A program made the translations under genes and the position numbers. Shown one piece after another: positions 53,519-62,501 of a stretch of DNA of 64,000 nucleotides; within the stretch, counting starts at the first letter, position 1, and the number at the start of each line of letters is the position of its first letter. Below the pieces are notes generated by a model that did not search any database, was not told the origin of the DNA, and saw nothing but the letters and a program-made list of their open reading frames with translations. Source of the stretch: Rhizobium freirei PRF 81 (GTDB taxonomy: Bacteria; Pseudomonadota; Alphaproteobacteria; Rhizobiales; Rhizobiaceae); NCBI RefSeq assembly GCF_000359745.1, contig NZ_AQHN01000089.1, positions 462,501 through 526,500 on the forward strand, in the 5' to 3' direction.

Positions 53519-54343
53519 TCAGCGTGTTGACAGCCCGAGTACGTCGAGCATGGAATAGAAGCCGGGTTTCTTGTCGCGCGCCCAGAGTGCGGCCTGCAGC
53601 GCGCCCCGCGCAAACAGCGAACGGTCGCCGGCGCTGTGGGATAGGGTCAGCCGCTCGCTCTCGCTGGCGAAGATGACCGAGTGGTCGCCGACCACGCCGC
53701 CGCCGCGCAAGGTCGCAAAGCCGATCGTGCCGGCCGGGCGCGGGCCGGTGTGGCCGTCGCGCACGCGTATGGAATTGTCGTTGAGATCGACGCCGCGTCC
53801 CTTCGCTGCGGCCTTGCCGAGCAGAAGCGCGGTGCCCGAAGGCGCATCGACTTTGTGGCGATGATGCATCTCCAGCACCTCGATGTCCCACTCGTTGAAG
53901 GGGAGCGCACGCGCGGCCTGCTCGACGAGCACGCTCAACAGGTTGATGCCGAGGCCCATATTGCCCGATTTGACGATGCGGGCATGGCGCGCTGCCGCCT
54001 TGAACTTGACTTCATCCTCGTCCGAGCATCCCGTCGTGCCGATGATGTGGACGATGCGCGCCTGGGCGGCGAGGCCGGCAAAAGTGACGCTGGTTGCCGG
54101 CGTCGTGAAATCGATGACGCCTTCGGCATGAAGGAAGGCGGCGAGCGGATCGTCGGTCACGGGAACGTCGATCGGCCCCAGCCCGGCGATCTCGCCGGCA
54201 TCCTTGCCGATGAAGGCGGAGCCAGGACGCGCGACCGCCGCATGCAGAGTTACACCTTCCGTGGCGTGGATGAGACGGATCAGAGCCTGCCCCATGCGGC
54301 CCGCCGCGCCAACCACCACCAGCTTCATCGCATCGTCGCTCAT
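53519..54343 (-). CDS. dapB: 4-hydroxy-tetrahydrodipicolinate reductase
   Basis: This 274 aa lysine and diaminopimelate pathway enzyme uses NAD(P)H. The nucleotide-binding motif is VVGAAGRMGQALIRL. The catalytic block is LEMHHRHKVDAPSGTAL, and NMGLGINLLSVL is also typical. It makes the murein precursor pathway intermediate. It lies between an ABC exporter gene and gpmA on the same strand. Confidence 0.96.
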   Translation of the reverse strand: MSDDAMKLVVVGAAGRMGQALIRLIHATEGVTLHAAVARPGSAFIGKDAGEIAGLGPIDVPVTDDPLAAFLHAEGVIDFTTPATSVTFAGLAAQARIVHIIGTTGCSDEDEVKFKAAARHARIVKSGNMGLGINLLSVLVEQAARALPFNEWDIEVLEMHHRHKVDAPSGTALLLGKAAAKGRGVDLNDNSIRVRDGHTGPRPAGTIGFATLRGGGVVGDHSVIFASESERLTLSHSAGDRSLFARGALQAALWARDKKPGFYSMLDVLGLSTR

Positions 54344-54358
54344 ATCGTCTCTATCGTC

Positions 54359-56098
54359 TTATTTGCGGGAATTGCCGGAAGCGGCCGGCCGCTGGAGGTT
54401 GTTGAGGCGAGCGTAGAGGCCATTGTCGGCCTCCGCAAGCGTCTCGTGGTTGCCCTCTTCGACGACGCGGCCGTTCTGCATGACGACGATCTTTTCCGCG
54501 CGCACGACCGTCGACAGGCGATGCGCGATGACGACGACGGTGCGGCCGCTCATGGCTTCGTCCAGCGCCTTCTGCACGGCTGCTTCCGATTCGGTGTCAA
54601 GCGCCGAGGTCGCCTCGTCGAGCAGTAGGATCGGCGCGTTGCGTACTAGTGCGCGCGCGATCGACAGGCGCTGCCGTTGGCCGCCGGAAAGCGTCACGCC
54701 GTTTTCGCCGACCGGCGTATCGTAGCCCTGCGGCTGCGCCATGATGAAATCATGGGCGTAGGCATGCCGCGCCGCTTCCTCGATCTCGGCATTGGTCGCG
54801 TCCGGCCGGCCATAACGGATATTGTCGCGGATCGTGCCTTCGAAGAGATAGGGCTGCTGCGAGACATAGGCGAGGTGTTGACGCAGCGACTGCTTGGTAA
54901 TGTGGCGGATGTCCTGCCCGTCGATGAAGATGCTGCCTTCTTTCGGGTCGTGGAAGCGCGGAATGAGATTGATGACGGTGGACTTGCCGGCGCCGGAAGG
55001 GCCGACGAGCGCCGTCGTCTGCCCGCCTTCGGCAACGAAGCTCACATCGTCCAGAACGGCGTCGTTGCCGTAGGCGAAGCCGACGCCGCGGAATTCGATG
55101 CGGGCCTGCGTGACGACGAGCGGCTTGGCATCGGGCAGATCGCGCTGGCGCGGCTCCATGTCGAGCAGTTCATAGATCATCCGTGCGTTGACGACGGCGC
55201 GCTCCAGCTGCACCTGCAGCTTGGCGAGGCGGCGTGCCGGATCATAGGCAAGCAGCAGCGACGTGGCGAAGGAGAAGAACACGCCAGGCGACACGCTGTC
55301 GTAGATCGATCGATAGGCGGCATAGGCAAAGAGGCTGGCGATCACGAAGCCGGCGACGCTTTCCATCAGCGGACCGTTGCGCTCCGACAGGCGGGCGATA
55401 CGGTTCTGCCGGTGCTCGGCCGCGGTGATGAGTTTGTTGATCTTGCTCTCCAGCTCGTTTTCCATCGTGAAGGCCTTGACGATGGAAATGCCCTGGATCG
55501 TCTCCTGCATCGCGCCCAGCACATGGCTGTTCAGGACGACCGCTTCACGCGTCGCGGAGCGCAGGCGTTTCGAGATATAACGGAGCGCGAGGAAGAGCGG
55601 TGGCGCAATGACGACGAAGGCGATGCTCAGCACCGGATCCTGGAAGATCATGACACCGACCAGCGATACGAAGGTCAGCAGGTCGCGCGCCGTCGAGGTG
55701 ATCGTCAGGTTCATGACGTCGCGGATGCCCGAGACGTTCTGGCTGATCTGGGCCGCAAGCTGCGCGGAACGGGCTTCGCTGAAGAAGCCGACCGACAAAG
55801 TCATCAAGTGACTGTAGATCCGTCGCTGATAGCGGGCGATGATGTTGTTGCCGATCTTGCTGAGAATGACCGACTGAAAATACCCGGCGAAACCGCGCGC
55901 CACGAAAACAGCAAAGATGCTCCCGCAAATCAGCCAGGCATCGATGAGATTGCGATCGACGAAGGCCTTGTCGATGACCCACTTCATAATATAGGCGATG
56001 TAGGCCGTCGATAGTGCCACCAGGATCAGACAAGTGATCGCGATAGCGTAGCCCCATACATGATCGCGGCCGTTTTCAGCGATAATGCGTTTCAGCAT
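54359..56098 (-). CDS. MsbA-type ABC exporter (fused membrane and ATPase domains)
   Basis: This 579 aa half-transporter of the ABCB type has six helices in its first 320 residues and a C-terminal ATPase: Walker A GPSGAGKST, signature LSGGQRQR, Walker B ILLLDEATSALD and H-loop IAHRLSTV. The resemblance is to lipid A or multidrug exporters, but the substrate cannot be decided. ATG 56098 is used. A TTG at 56152 is possible and would add 18 residues. Confidence 0.9.
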   Translation of the reverse strand: MLKRIIAENGRDHVWGYAIAITCLILVALSTAYIAYIMKWVIDKAFVDRNLIDAWLICGSIFAVFVARGFAGYFQSVILSKIGNNIIARYQRRIYSHLMTLSVGFFSEARSAQLAAQISQNVSGIRDVMNLTITSTARDLLTFVSLVGVMIFQDPVLSIAFVVIAPPLFLALRYISKRLRSATREAVVLNSHVLGAMQETIQGISIVKAFTMENELESKINKLITAAEHRQNRIARLSERNGPLMESVAGFVIASLFAYAAYRSIYDSVSPGVFFSFATSLLLAYDPARRLAKLQVQLERAVVNARMIYELLDMEPRQRDLPDAKPLVVTQARIEFRGVGFAYGNDAVLDDVSFVAEGGQTTALVGPSGAGKSTVINLIPRFHDPKEGSIFIDGQDIRHITKQSLRQHLAYVSQQPYLFEGTIRDNIRYGRPDATNAEIEEAARHAYAHDFIMAQPQGYDTPVGENGVTLSGGQRQRLSIARALVRNAPILLLDEATSALDTESEAAVQKALDEAMSGRTVVVIAHRLSTVVRAEKIVVMQNGRVVEEGNHETLAEADNGLYARLNNLQRPAASGNSRK

Positions 56099-56427
56099 GC
56101 CGGTAATGGCTTCGCTGTCGACGTTGTTTTTTTGGGTATCGGGCGATTTCAAAAATCGGCTTCCTGTCTCAAACCAAGCGAGCCGCCTAAGGCACATGCT
56201 TTCGCGGCTCTATAAAGAGTTGGGGCGACTTTGGCTAGAGATGGCTTGCCGTGCTGGTTAAGAGCCATGCCTGGAGCCACGATCATTATAGGGGAAGCAG
56301 GTCCGTTCTCAAAGATGTCGAGCTCCTCCCCCTTGTTGCGAACGTCCCTGAAACCAATTCCAAGGCCGCCACTTGCCGAACCGATCGGCAGCCTTTCCCC
56401 GAAGGATTGGCCGCCATTCCGGTTAGC
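56099..56427. other. Gap between exporter and glucokinase genes
   Basis: I see no gene in this 329-base stretch. It should hold the exporter promoter (minus strand) and the glk end. There is a GC-rich inverted repeat near the glk stop, but no clear terminator with a T-run. Confidence 0.4.
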
Positions 56428-57450
56428 TCAGCGCCGCCAGCGGCGGCCCTCTGTTGCAAGACCAAAGCTTGCCGGCTTGCGGGCATAGCTGGCAAGGCCC
56501 GACAGGGCGGCCAGCGGATGCGTCACCACATGCGTCGGAATGGTCTTCATCATTTCGGTATGCGGCGCCTTGTCTTCGAAGGCGTCGCGGAATTCCGGCT
56601 TCTGCAGCGCCGGCAGGATCTTCTGCGAGATGCCGCCGGAGAGATAGACGCCGCCGCGCGCCATGAAGATCAGGGCGATGTCGCCGGCGACGCGGCCGAG
56701 ATAGGTGACGAAGAGCGTCAGCGTCTCCTCGGCCTGCTTGTCGGTGCCGGCAAGCGCGTGGGTGGTGATGTCGGCCGGCTCTTTGAGGCTCGGCTCGATA
56801 CCGTCGGCCTTGCAGATGGCGTGATAGAGGTTCTGCAGACCACGGCCGCAAATGACCTGTTCGGCCGAGATCCGGCCCTCGATGGTTTCGAGATGCGGCC
56901 AGATCTGCAGGTCGCGCTCGCTGCGCGGTCCAAGATCGATATGGCCGCCTTCGCCCGGCACAGGTATCCACTGATGCTGGGTATGGATCAGGCCGGCTAC
57001 GCCAAGCCCGGTGCCTGGCCCGAGCACGGCGCGCGAAGCGGTCTCGTTTTCCGAGGTCTCGCCGATGCTTTCGCGATGGTCGTCGGCAACCTCGGCGATC
57101 GCCAGCGCCTGTGCTTCGAAGTCGTTGATGATAAGCACGTCCTCGATACCGAGATTGGCGATCATCGTCTTCGGGCGGATCACCCAGTCGCAATTGGTGA
57201 GCGGAATCTCGTCGCCCTGCACGGGGCCTGCCATGGCAAGGATCGCCGAGCGCGGCTGCAGCTTGCTCTTTTCGAGCGTCAGCTTGATCGCGTCGTCGAT
57301 CGTCTCGAAATTCGCCGTCTGCACGACGGGAAAATGCACCTGCTCTGAATTCGCGTCGGCAAGGATCGAGAAGCGGGCGTTGGTGCCGCCGATATCGCCG
57401 ATCAGGATGGGAAAAGGCTGAGGGGCATCGCTGTGATTGAGCTCGGGCAT
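56428..57450 (-). CDS. glk: Glucokinase
   Basis: This 340 aa sugar kinase is of the bacterial Glk family. The N-terminal ATP-binding block is ILIGDIGGTNARFSIL. LINDFEAQALAI, LGPGTGLGVAGLI and PGEGGHIDLGPRSERD are typical. It phosphorylates glucose to glucose 6-phosphate in the cytoplasm. It is followed upstream by mgsA, 34 bases away, probably in one operon. Confidence 0.94.
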   Translation of the reverse strand: MPELNHSDAPQPFPILIGDIGGTNARFSILADANSEQVHFPVVQTANFETIDDAIKLTLEKSKLQPRSAILAMAGPVQGDEIPLTNCDWVIRPKTMIANLGIEDVLIINDFEAQALAIAEVADDHRESIGETSENETASRAVLGPGTGLGVAGLIHTQHQWIPVPGEGGHIDLGPRSERDLQIWPHLETIEGRISAEQVICGRGLQNLYHAICKADGIEPSLKEPADITTHALAGTDKQAEETLTLFVTYLGRVAGDIALIFMARGGVYLSGGISQKILPALQKPEFRDAFEDKAPHTEMMKTIPTHVVTHPLAALSGLASYARKPASFGLATEGRRWRR

Positions 57451-57484
57451 GGCCAGGTCCGTGATCTGCCGCCGGCAAGGCGGA

Positions 57485-57865
57485 TTAATGGTTCAGTGTT
57501 TTGATCAGCCGCTCGGCAGTGGATTCGTTGAGCGCCATCGGAATGTCGTAGAGAACGGCAAGCCGCGTCAACGCCTTCACGTCGACATCGTGCGGCATGG
57601 GGGTGAGCGGATCGATGAAGAAGATGAGCATGTCGATTTCGCCGGTGGCGATGAGTGCGCCGATCTGCTGGTCGCCGCCGAGCGGCCCGCTTTTCAATCG
57701 GGTGACTTTGAGATCGGGGCAGGCATCGAGCACGCGGCCGCCGGTGGTGCCGGTCGCGACTACATGCCAATCGGCAAGTGCCGCCTGATTGCGCCGGGCA
57801 AATTCCGCCATCGCGTCCTTTTTCTGATCATGCGCGATCAGCGCGATGCATTTGCTGCCGGCCAT
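57485..57865 (-). CDS. mgsA: Methylglyoxal synthase
   Basis: This 126 aa lyase turns dihydroxyacetone phosphate into methylglyoxal and phosphate. The start CIALIAHDQKKDAMAEFARR, then VVATGTTGGRVLDA, KSGPLGGDQQIGALIA with the catalytic Asp, and FFIDPLTPMPHDVDVKAL are all family blocks. It is shorter than E. coli MgsA (152 aa). It lies upstream of glk on the same strand. Confidence 0.95.
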   Translation of the reverse strand: MAGSKCIALIAHDQKKDAMAEFARRNQAALADWHVVATGTTGGRVLDACPDLKVTRLKSGPLGGDQQIGALIATGEIDMLIFFIDPLTPMPHDVDVKALTRLAVLYDIPMALNESTAERLIKTLNH

Positions 57866-57965
57866 GAAATTCCTGCTCCAACCAGTGCTTTCAATCGATT
57901 TATTCGCCTTCTATACCAAGGACGTGTCTTTTGAAAGACTACCCCCGGCGGGGATAGTCCTGACC

Positions 57966-59000
57966 TCACTGCTGCGGGATTTGCCCGGGCGGCGTATTGC
58001 CGGAGACGGGCATCGCGTCGGTTTCCGCCGTCGCATCGGCAGTCTTGGCGCCGAAGGTGGCGGCGCGGGCGGAAGCAACCGGCGGTGCCGCCAGCACGGC
58101 CTGGCAGGCCTTCGGCAAATCGGAGACCATGACCTCGCGCGGCTTTTGGGGCGGTTTCGTGCTGGGCTTCGGCTTGGCCCACGGCTCAGGCCCAAACCAC
58201 CAGGCGAGCGTCTTGTCGCAGCCATCGCCGGCGGTGACCGGTGCCTGCCCCGTGCAGCCGGCCGAACCGGCAGGGCAGCGGATGCGGATATGGAAATGCG
58301 AGTCATGCCCATATTCCGGCCGCAGCTTGCCGAGATTGGTGCGGTCGCCCGTCCAAGCCTCGCACATCCTCTTCTTGATCGCCGGATTGACGAAGATACG
58401 TTCGACCTCGGGGTAGCTGGCCGCCCGCATCAGCAGGCGGGCATGCGCCGGCGTCCACACCTTATCGTTGATCGTCAGGAACTTGTCCTTGGCCAGCATC
58501 GTCGTGAAGGGCAGGGCCTCACGCTCTTCAGCCGTCATCTTGTGTCGGGGCATCGGCGTCAGCCAAACGTCGGCGTCGAGGCCGATCTGATGCGACGCAT
58601 GGCCGTTGGCCATCGGGCCGCCGCGCGGCTGCGAGATGTCGCCGACGAGCAGGCCCGGCCAGCCGTCGTTCTTCGCCGCATCGCGCGACAGGCGTTCCAG
58701 CAGGCCGATCATCTCGGGCCTTCCCCAGCGGCGATTGCGCGACAGGCGCATCGCCTGCCATGTCGGGCCGTCGGCGGGCAGCGCAACCGCGCCGGCAAGG
58801 CAACCCTTGGCATAAAAGCCCAGCGATTGCGGCGATCCCTGCGTCGGCAGCGTTACCGCCCCGAAGACCGCCTTGGCGCTCCCGGGTGAAGGTGCGGCCT
58901 GCTGTGCCAGCGTATCGCCGGCGACAAGACCCATCCCGATCACCGTCGCGAGAGAGAATTTGCCGATTGTTCGAAGGGAGCGAACCAGAAGTGAAGCCAT
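57966..59000 (-). CDS. mepA: Penicillin-insensitive murein endopeptidase
   Basis: This 344 aa periplasmic LAS-family zinc peptidase cuts D-Ala-mDAP crosslinks in murein. It has a signal peptide (LATVIGMGLVAGDTLAQQ), then RNRRWGRPEMI, the zinc block NGHASHQIGLDADVWLTPMP and the second block DSHFHIRIRCP. The last 80 residues, Pro- and Ala-rich, extend beyond E. coli MepA (274 aa). Confidence 0.93.
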   Translation of the reverse strand: MASLLVRSLRTIGKFSLATVIGMGLVAGDTLAQQAAPSPGSAKAVFGAVTLPTQGSPQSLGFYAKGCLAGAVALPADGPTWQAMRLSRNRRWGRPEMIGLLERLSRDAAKNDGWPGLLVGDISQPRGGPMANGHASHQIGLDADVWLTPMPRHKMTAEEREALPFTTMLAKDKFLTINDKVWTPAHARLLMRAASYPEVERIFVNPAIKKRMCEAWTGDRTNLGKLRPEYGHDSHFHIRIRCPAGSAGCTGQAPVTAGDGCDKTLAWWFGPEPWAKPKPSTKPPQKPREVMVSDLPKACQAVLAAPPVASARAATFGAKTADATAETDAMPVSGNTPPGQIPQQ

Positions 59001-59143
59001 GCATATCCTTGAAAGGCGGTCGGCATCAGCCGAAGTGATTTGCGGCGAGACTATCCTGAAAAAAGATGGAAGTTAATCCGCAGCAATCTCTAGAGGCCGA
59101 CAAGCGAACTCCTTTTCCTCGATCGATCGTGGCTCCGGGCGGA

Positions 59144-59713
59144 TCAGTTGGCCAGAATTTCCGCCGTCTTGCGGATGCGCGACAGGCGCGGCAGCACCTT
59201 GGTGCAGGCGAAATCCTGCATTTCCTGCGAAAAGGTGGCGACGGCATCTTCCGCGACGATCACGGCATAATTTGCCGCGTAGGCATCGCGCACCGTCGAT
59301 TCCACGCCGAAATTGGTGGCGACGCCGGTCAGGATCAGCGTCTTGATGCCGCGGCGGCGCAGCTGCAGATCGAGTTCGGTGCCGTAAAAGGCGCTCCACT
59401 GGCGTTTGACGATAGCGACATCCGGCGTCAGCGCCGCCATCTCGGCCGGAGCCTCCAGTGCGGCAGCCGGCAAACCTCCGGGGGGAAGCGTGAAGGTTTC
59501 GTCGGTCGGCTGATTGACAGCGTCGGCATAGTCTGAGGAAAATCCGACCGTTACGAAAACGGTCGTCCCGCCATCGGCCTTCAGTCTATTTGCGATGGCG
59601 ACCGTATTGGCGATGATCTGCTGGGCAGGGTAGGGCGCGAGCGGCCGGCTGAGAACGAGGCCTTGCAGGTCGATGGAAACGAGGGCAGTGGTCTTGGGAT
59701 CGTAGAGTGGCAT
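59144..59713 (-). CDS. Isochorismatase-like hydrolase lacking the catalytic Cys
   Basis: This 189 aa cysteine-hydrolase-fold protein has the Asp (VSIDLQ) and Lys (IVKRQWSAFYGTELD) of the usual triad. The Cys position in TN-CVEST reads TGVATNFGVEST, with Gly. A YecD-like subgroup with this change is known to me. It starts at ATG 59713. It is divergent from a TetR-type gene with shared palindromes, so that regulator probably controls it. No substrate is assigned. Confidence 0.82.
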   Translation of the reverse strand: MPLYDPKTTALVSIDLQGLVLSRPLAPYPAQQIIANTVAIANRLKADGGTTVFVTVGFSSDYADAVNQPTDETFTLPPGGLPAAALEAPAEMAALTPDVAIVKRQWSAFYGTELDLQLRRRGIKTLILTGVATNFGVESTVRDAYAANYAVIVAEDAVATFSQEMQDFACTKVLPRLSRIRKTAEILAN

Positions 59714-59730
59714 CTGGGGCTCCAAAAATA

Positions 59731-59770
59731 TGAGGGTATCCTCACAATGGAAAATATGAGGACAACCTCA
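59731..59770. promoter_or_regulatory. Paired palindromic operators for the TetR regulator
   Basis: TGAGGGTATCCTCA (59731-59744) and TGAGGACAACCTCA (59757-59770) are 14-base palindromes that begin 26 bases apart. They sit between the divergent isochorismatase and TetR genes and overlap the TetR start, so binding there would block both. Confidence 0.6.
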
Positions 59771-60382
59771 CAAAAATCAAGTGAAGAATTGAAGACGCGT
59801 ACGCCGAAGCGGCAGCGCGGCCATGATCGCGTCGTCATCCTCTTGGAAGCGGCGGCGAGGGTGTTCGCGCGGAAAGGCTACGATGCGGCAACGATGACCG
59901 AGATTGCGGTCGAGGCTCATTCTTCCATCGGCTCGCTCTACCAGTTCTTTCCGACCAAGCCTTTGCTCGCCGAAGCGCTGCATATCGATCGCCTGGAGCG
60001 GCTGAAGGCCGGGCTGCGGGACATGGCGGAGCGGAGCGCCGACCTTTCCGCTGCCGATAGCGGTGAAGCGATCTTCGATGCTCTCGGTATCTTCATCGAG
60101 GAATATCCGGAATTTGCGGTGCTTGCCGGACGCCGCGATATTCCCAAGGAACGCAAGGCGCGCTCGCGTGCGGAGCTGAAGGAGCTGATCGCCAACGTCC
60201 TGCGGCAGGCGCAGCCGCCGATATCGGATGATATCGGATTGATGTCGGGCATCGTGCTCGAGCTCCTGCGCATCACCGTCGTTGTCAGCAGCGAACCGGA
60301 CGCTGCCGAGGACCGCCGCGTCGTGGGCGAATTGCGGCTGATGCTGCGCAAGCGACTGGAAGAGGCCGCGGCAGCAGGCTGA
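59747..60382 (+). CDS. TetR family transcriptional regulator
   Basis: This 211 aa regulator has an N-terminal HTH (FARKGYDAATMTEIAVEAHS and SIGSLYQFFPTKPLLAEAL). The C-terminal domain would bind an effector. It starts at ATG 59747 or 59756. The second operator palindrome overlaps the first codons, which suggests autoregulation. It is divergent from the isochorismatase-like gene. Confidence 0.9.
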   Translation: MENMRTTSQKSSEELKTRTPKRQRGHDRVVILLEAAARVFARKGYDAATMTEIAVEAHSSIGSLYQFFPTKPLLAEALHIDRLERLKAGLRDMAERSADLSAADSGEAIFDALGIFIEEYPEFAVLAGRRDIPKERKARSRAELKELIANVLRQAQPPISDDIGLMSGIVLELLRITVVVSSEPDAAEDRRVVGELRLMLRKRLEEAAAAG

Positions 60383-60491
60383 TTTCCGAAATCGTTCTCC
60401 GACGTCTTTCCGGAGAGGCGAGCTATTGCGTCCTGCTTTTTGCCCTCATTTGCCTTATGCTGATTCTCCAGAAATCATCGGGAGATCATGA

Positions 60492-62330
60492 ATGGCGTTG
60501 TCGCGGTTGAAAGCAGGCTTGGTCGCTTCTCTTATTTGCCTGCTGGCAATGCCGGTATCCTCGAAAGCCGAGGAGCCGCAATTCCGCATCGGCACGGCCA
60601 TTCTCGGCGATCTCAAATACCAGCCCGGCTTCAAGCATTTCGATTACGTCAATCCCGACGCGCCGAAGGGCGGCGAAGTGAAACTGTCGAGCAACGGCAC
60701 CTTCGATACCCTCAATCCGGTGCTCTACAAGGGCAATCCCGCCGAAGGGACAGCGCTGATCTTTGACACGCTGCTGAAGAAGGCCGATGACGAGACCAAT
60801 TCCTCCTATGGTCTGCTTGCCGAGGGCGTTTCCTACCCGGATGACGTTTCGAGCGCCGTCTTCCGGCTACGTGCCGAGGCGAAGTGGGCAGACGGAACGC
60901 CCGTAACGCCCGAGGATGTCATCTTCAGCTTCGAGAAAACCAAAGAGCTCAATCCGCTGGCGACAAGCTACTACGCCCATGTCGTGAAGGCCGAAAAGAC
61001 CGGCGATCGCGACGTCACGTTCCATTTCGATGAAAAGGGCAATCGCGAGCTGCCTTCGATCCTTGGCCAGCTTACCGTCCTGCCGAAACACTGGTGGGAA
61101 GCGAACGGGCCTGACGGCAAGCCGCGCGATATCTCGCGCACGACGCTCGAGCCGCTCATGGGGTCCGGTCCTTACAAGATCAGCTCCGTCCAGCCGGGTG
61201 CTTCGATCCGCTACGAGCTGCGCGACGATTATTGGGGCAAGAACCTGCCTGTCAATGTCGGCCAGAACAATTTCGGCGCGATGAACTATGTCTATTTTTC
61301 CGACAACGACGTTGCCTTTGAGGCGTTTCGTAGCGGCGCTATCGATTACTGGCAGGATAATTCGACGAGCCATTGGGTAACGGCTTATGATTTTCCGGCC
61401 GCCAAGGATGGTCGCATCAAGCGCGAGGAACTTCCCAACTCGTTGCGCTCGGTCGGCATCATGCAGGCGCTCGTCCCCAATATGCGACGCGAACGGTTCA
61501 AGGACCAGCGCGTCCGCGAGGCGTTGAGCTACGTCTATGATTTCGAGGAGCTGAACCGGACCCTTTCCTTCGGGAAGTTGACGCGTGTCGACAGCTTCTT
61601 CTTCGGCACCAAATTCGCCTCTTCCGGCCTGCCACAGGGCCAGGAGCTCGACGTTCTGAACAGCATCAAGGACAAGGTGCCGGCCGGGGTCTTCACCACC
61701 CCCTTTGCCAATCCCGTCGGCGGCGACCCGCAGAAGGCGCGCGACAATTTCCGCAAGGCGATCGCCCTGTTCAAGGACGCGGGCTGGGTCCTCAAGGGCA
61801 ACAAGATGGTGAATGCGCAGACCGGCCAGCCGTTTACGGTGGAGCTTCTGCTCGGCAGCGCCTCGCAGGAAAGGTCGGTGCTGCCCTACATCCAGAACCT
61901 GAAGCGCATCGGTATCGACGCCAGCATCCGAACGGTCGATACGTCGCAATACATCAACCGCATTCGCAGCTTTGACTACGACATGATCTGGGTCGTCTGG
62001 GGAGAGACGCTCAATCCCGGCAACGAGCAGGCCGACTATTGGGGCTCCACTTCCGCCGATCGCCAGGGATCCCGCAACTATGCCGGCATAGCAGATCCCG
62101 GCATCGACTCCCTCATCGAGAAGGTGATCTTCGCGAAAGACGTGGCGGAGAAGGAGGCGACGGTCAAGGCGCTCGACCGCGTGCTGCTCGCCCACCACTA
62201 TGTGCTCCCGATGTTCTATGGGACGACGACCAGGATTGCCTATTGGGACAAGTTCGAACATCTGTCCGAACTGCCCTATTATTCCATCGGCTTTCCCGAG
62301 GTCTGGTGGTCGAAAAGCGCCGGAAAGTGA
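60492..62330 (+). CDS. yejA: Extracellular solute-binding protein, YejA type
   Basis: This 612 aa periplasmic binding protein of the peptide/nickel class resembles YejA. It has a signal peptide (ASLICLLAMPVSSKAEE), the start EPQFRIGTAILGDLKYQPGF and the family blocks KFEHLSELPYYSIGFPEVWW. YejABEF takes up peptides and microcin C-like compounds. GGGAG lies just upstream. A 171-base gap separates it from yejB. Confidence 0.9.
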   Translation: MALSRLKAGLVASLICLLAMPVSSKAEEPQFRIGTAILGDLKYQPGFKHFDYVNPDAPKGGEVKLSSNGTFDTLNPVLYKGNPAEGTALIFDTLLKKADDETNSSYGLLAEGVSYPDDVSSAVFRLRAEAKWADGTPVTPEDVIFSFEKTKELNPLATSYYAHVVKAEKTGDRDVTFHFDEKGNRELPSILGQLTVLPKHWWEANGPDGKPRDISRTTLEPLMGSGPYKISSVQPGASIRYELRDDYWGKNLPVNVGQNNFGAMNYVYFSDNDVAFEAFRSGAIDYWQDNSTSHWVTAYDFPAAKDGRIKREELPNSLRSVGIMQALVPNMRRERFKDQRVREALSYVYDFEELNRTLSFGKLTRVDSFFFGTKFASSGLPQGQELDVLNSIKDKVPAGVFTTPFANPVGGDPQKARDNFRKAIALFKDAGWVLKGNKMVNAQTGQPFTVELLLGSASQERSVLPYIQNLKRIGIDASIRTVDTSQYINRIRSFDYDMIWVVWGETLNPGNEQADYWGSTSADRQGSRNYAGIADPGIDSLIEKVIFAKDVAEKEATVKALDRVLLAHHYVLPMFYGTTTRIAYWDKFEHLSELPYYSIGFPEVWWSKSAGK

Positions 62331-62501
62331 GCCTCTCTTGCAATAAGCGGCCTGGTGCCTCCAAATGCTCAAGGCTGATTCGGATAGTTTCAAGCTGATA
62401 TGACTGCGCCGGTCTGCATCCGGCGGAAGGGAATGTGATTTGATCGACAGACGGATTGAGGCGAAGCGGAATATGCCGCTCTTCGAGGGAGCGGCGGACT
62501 G

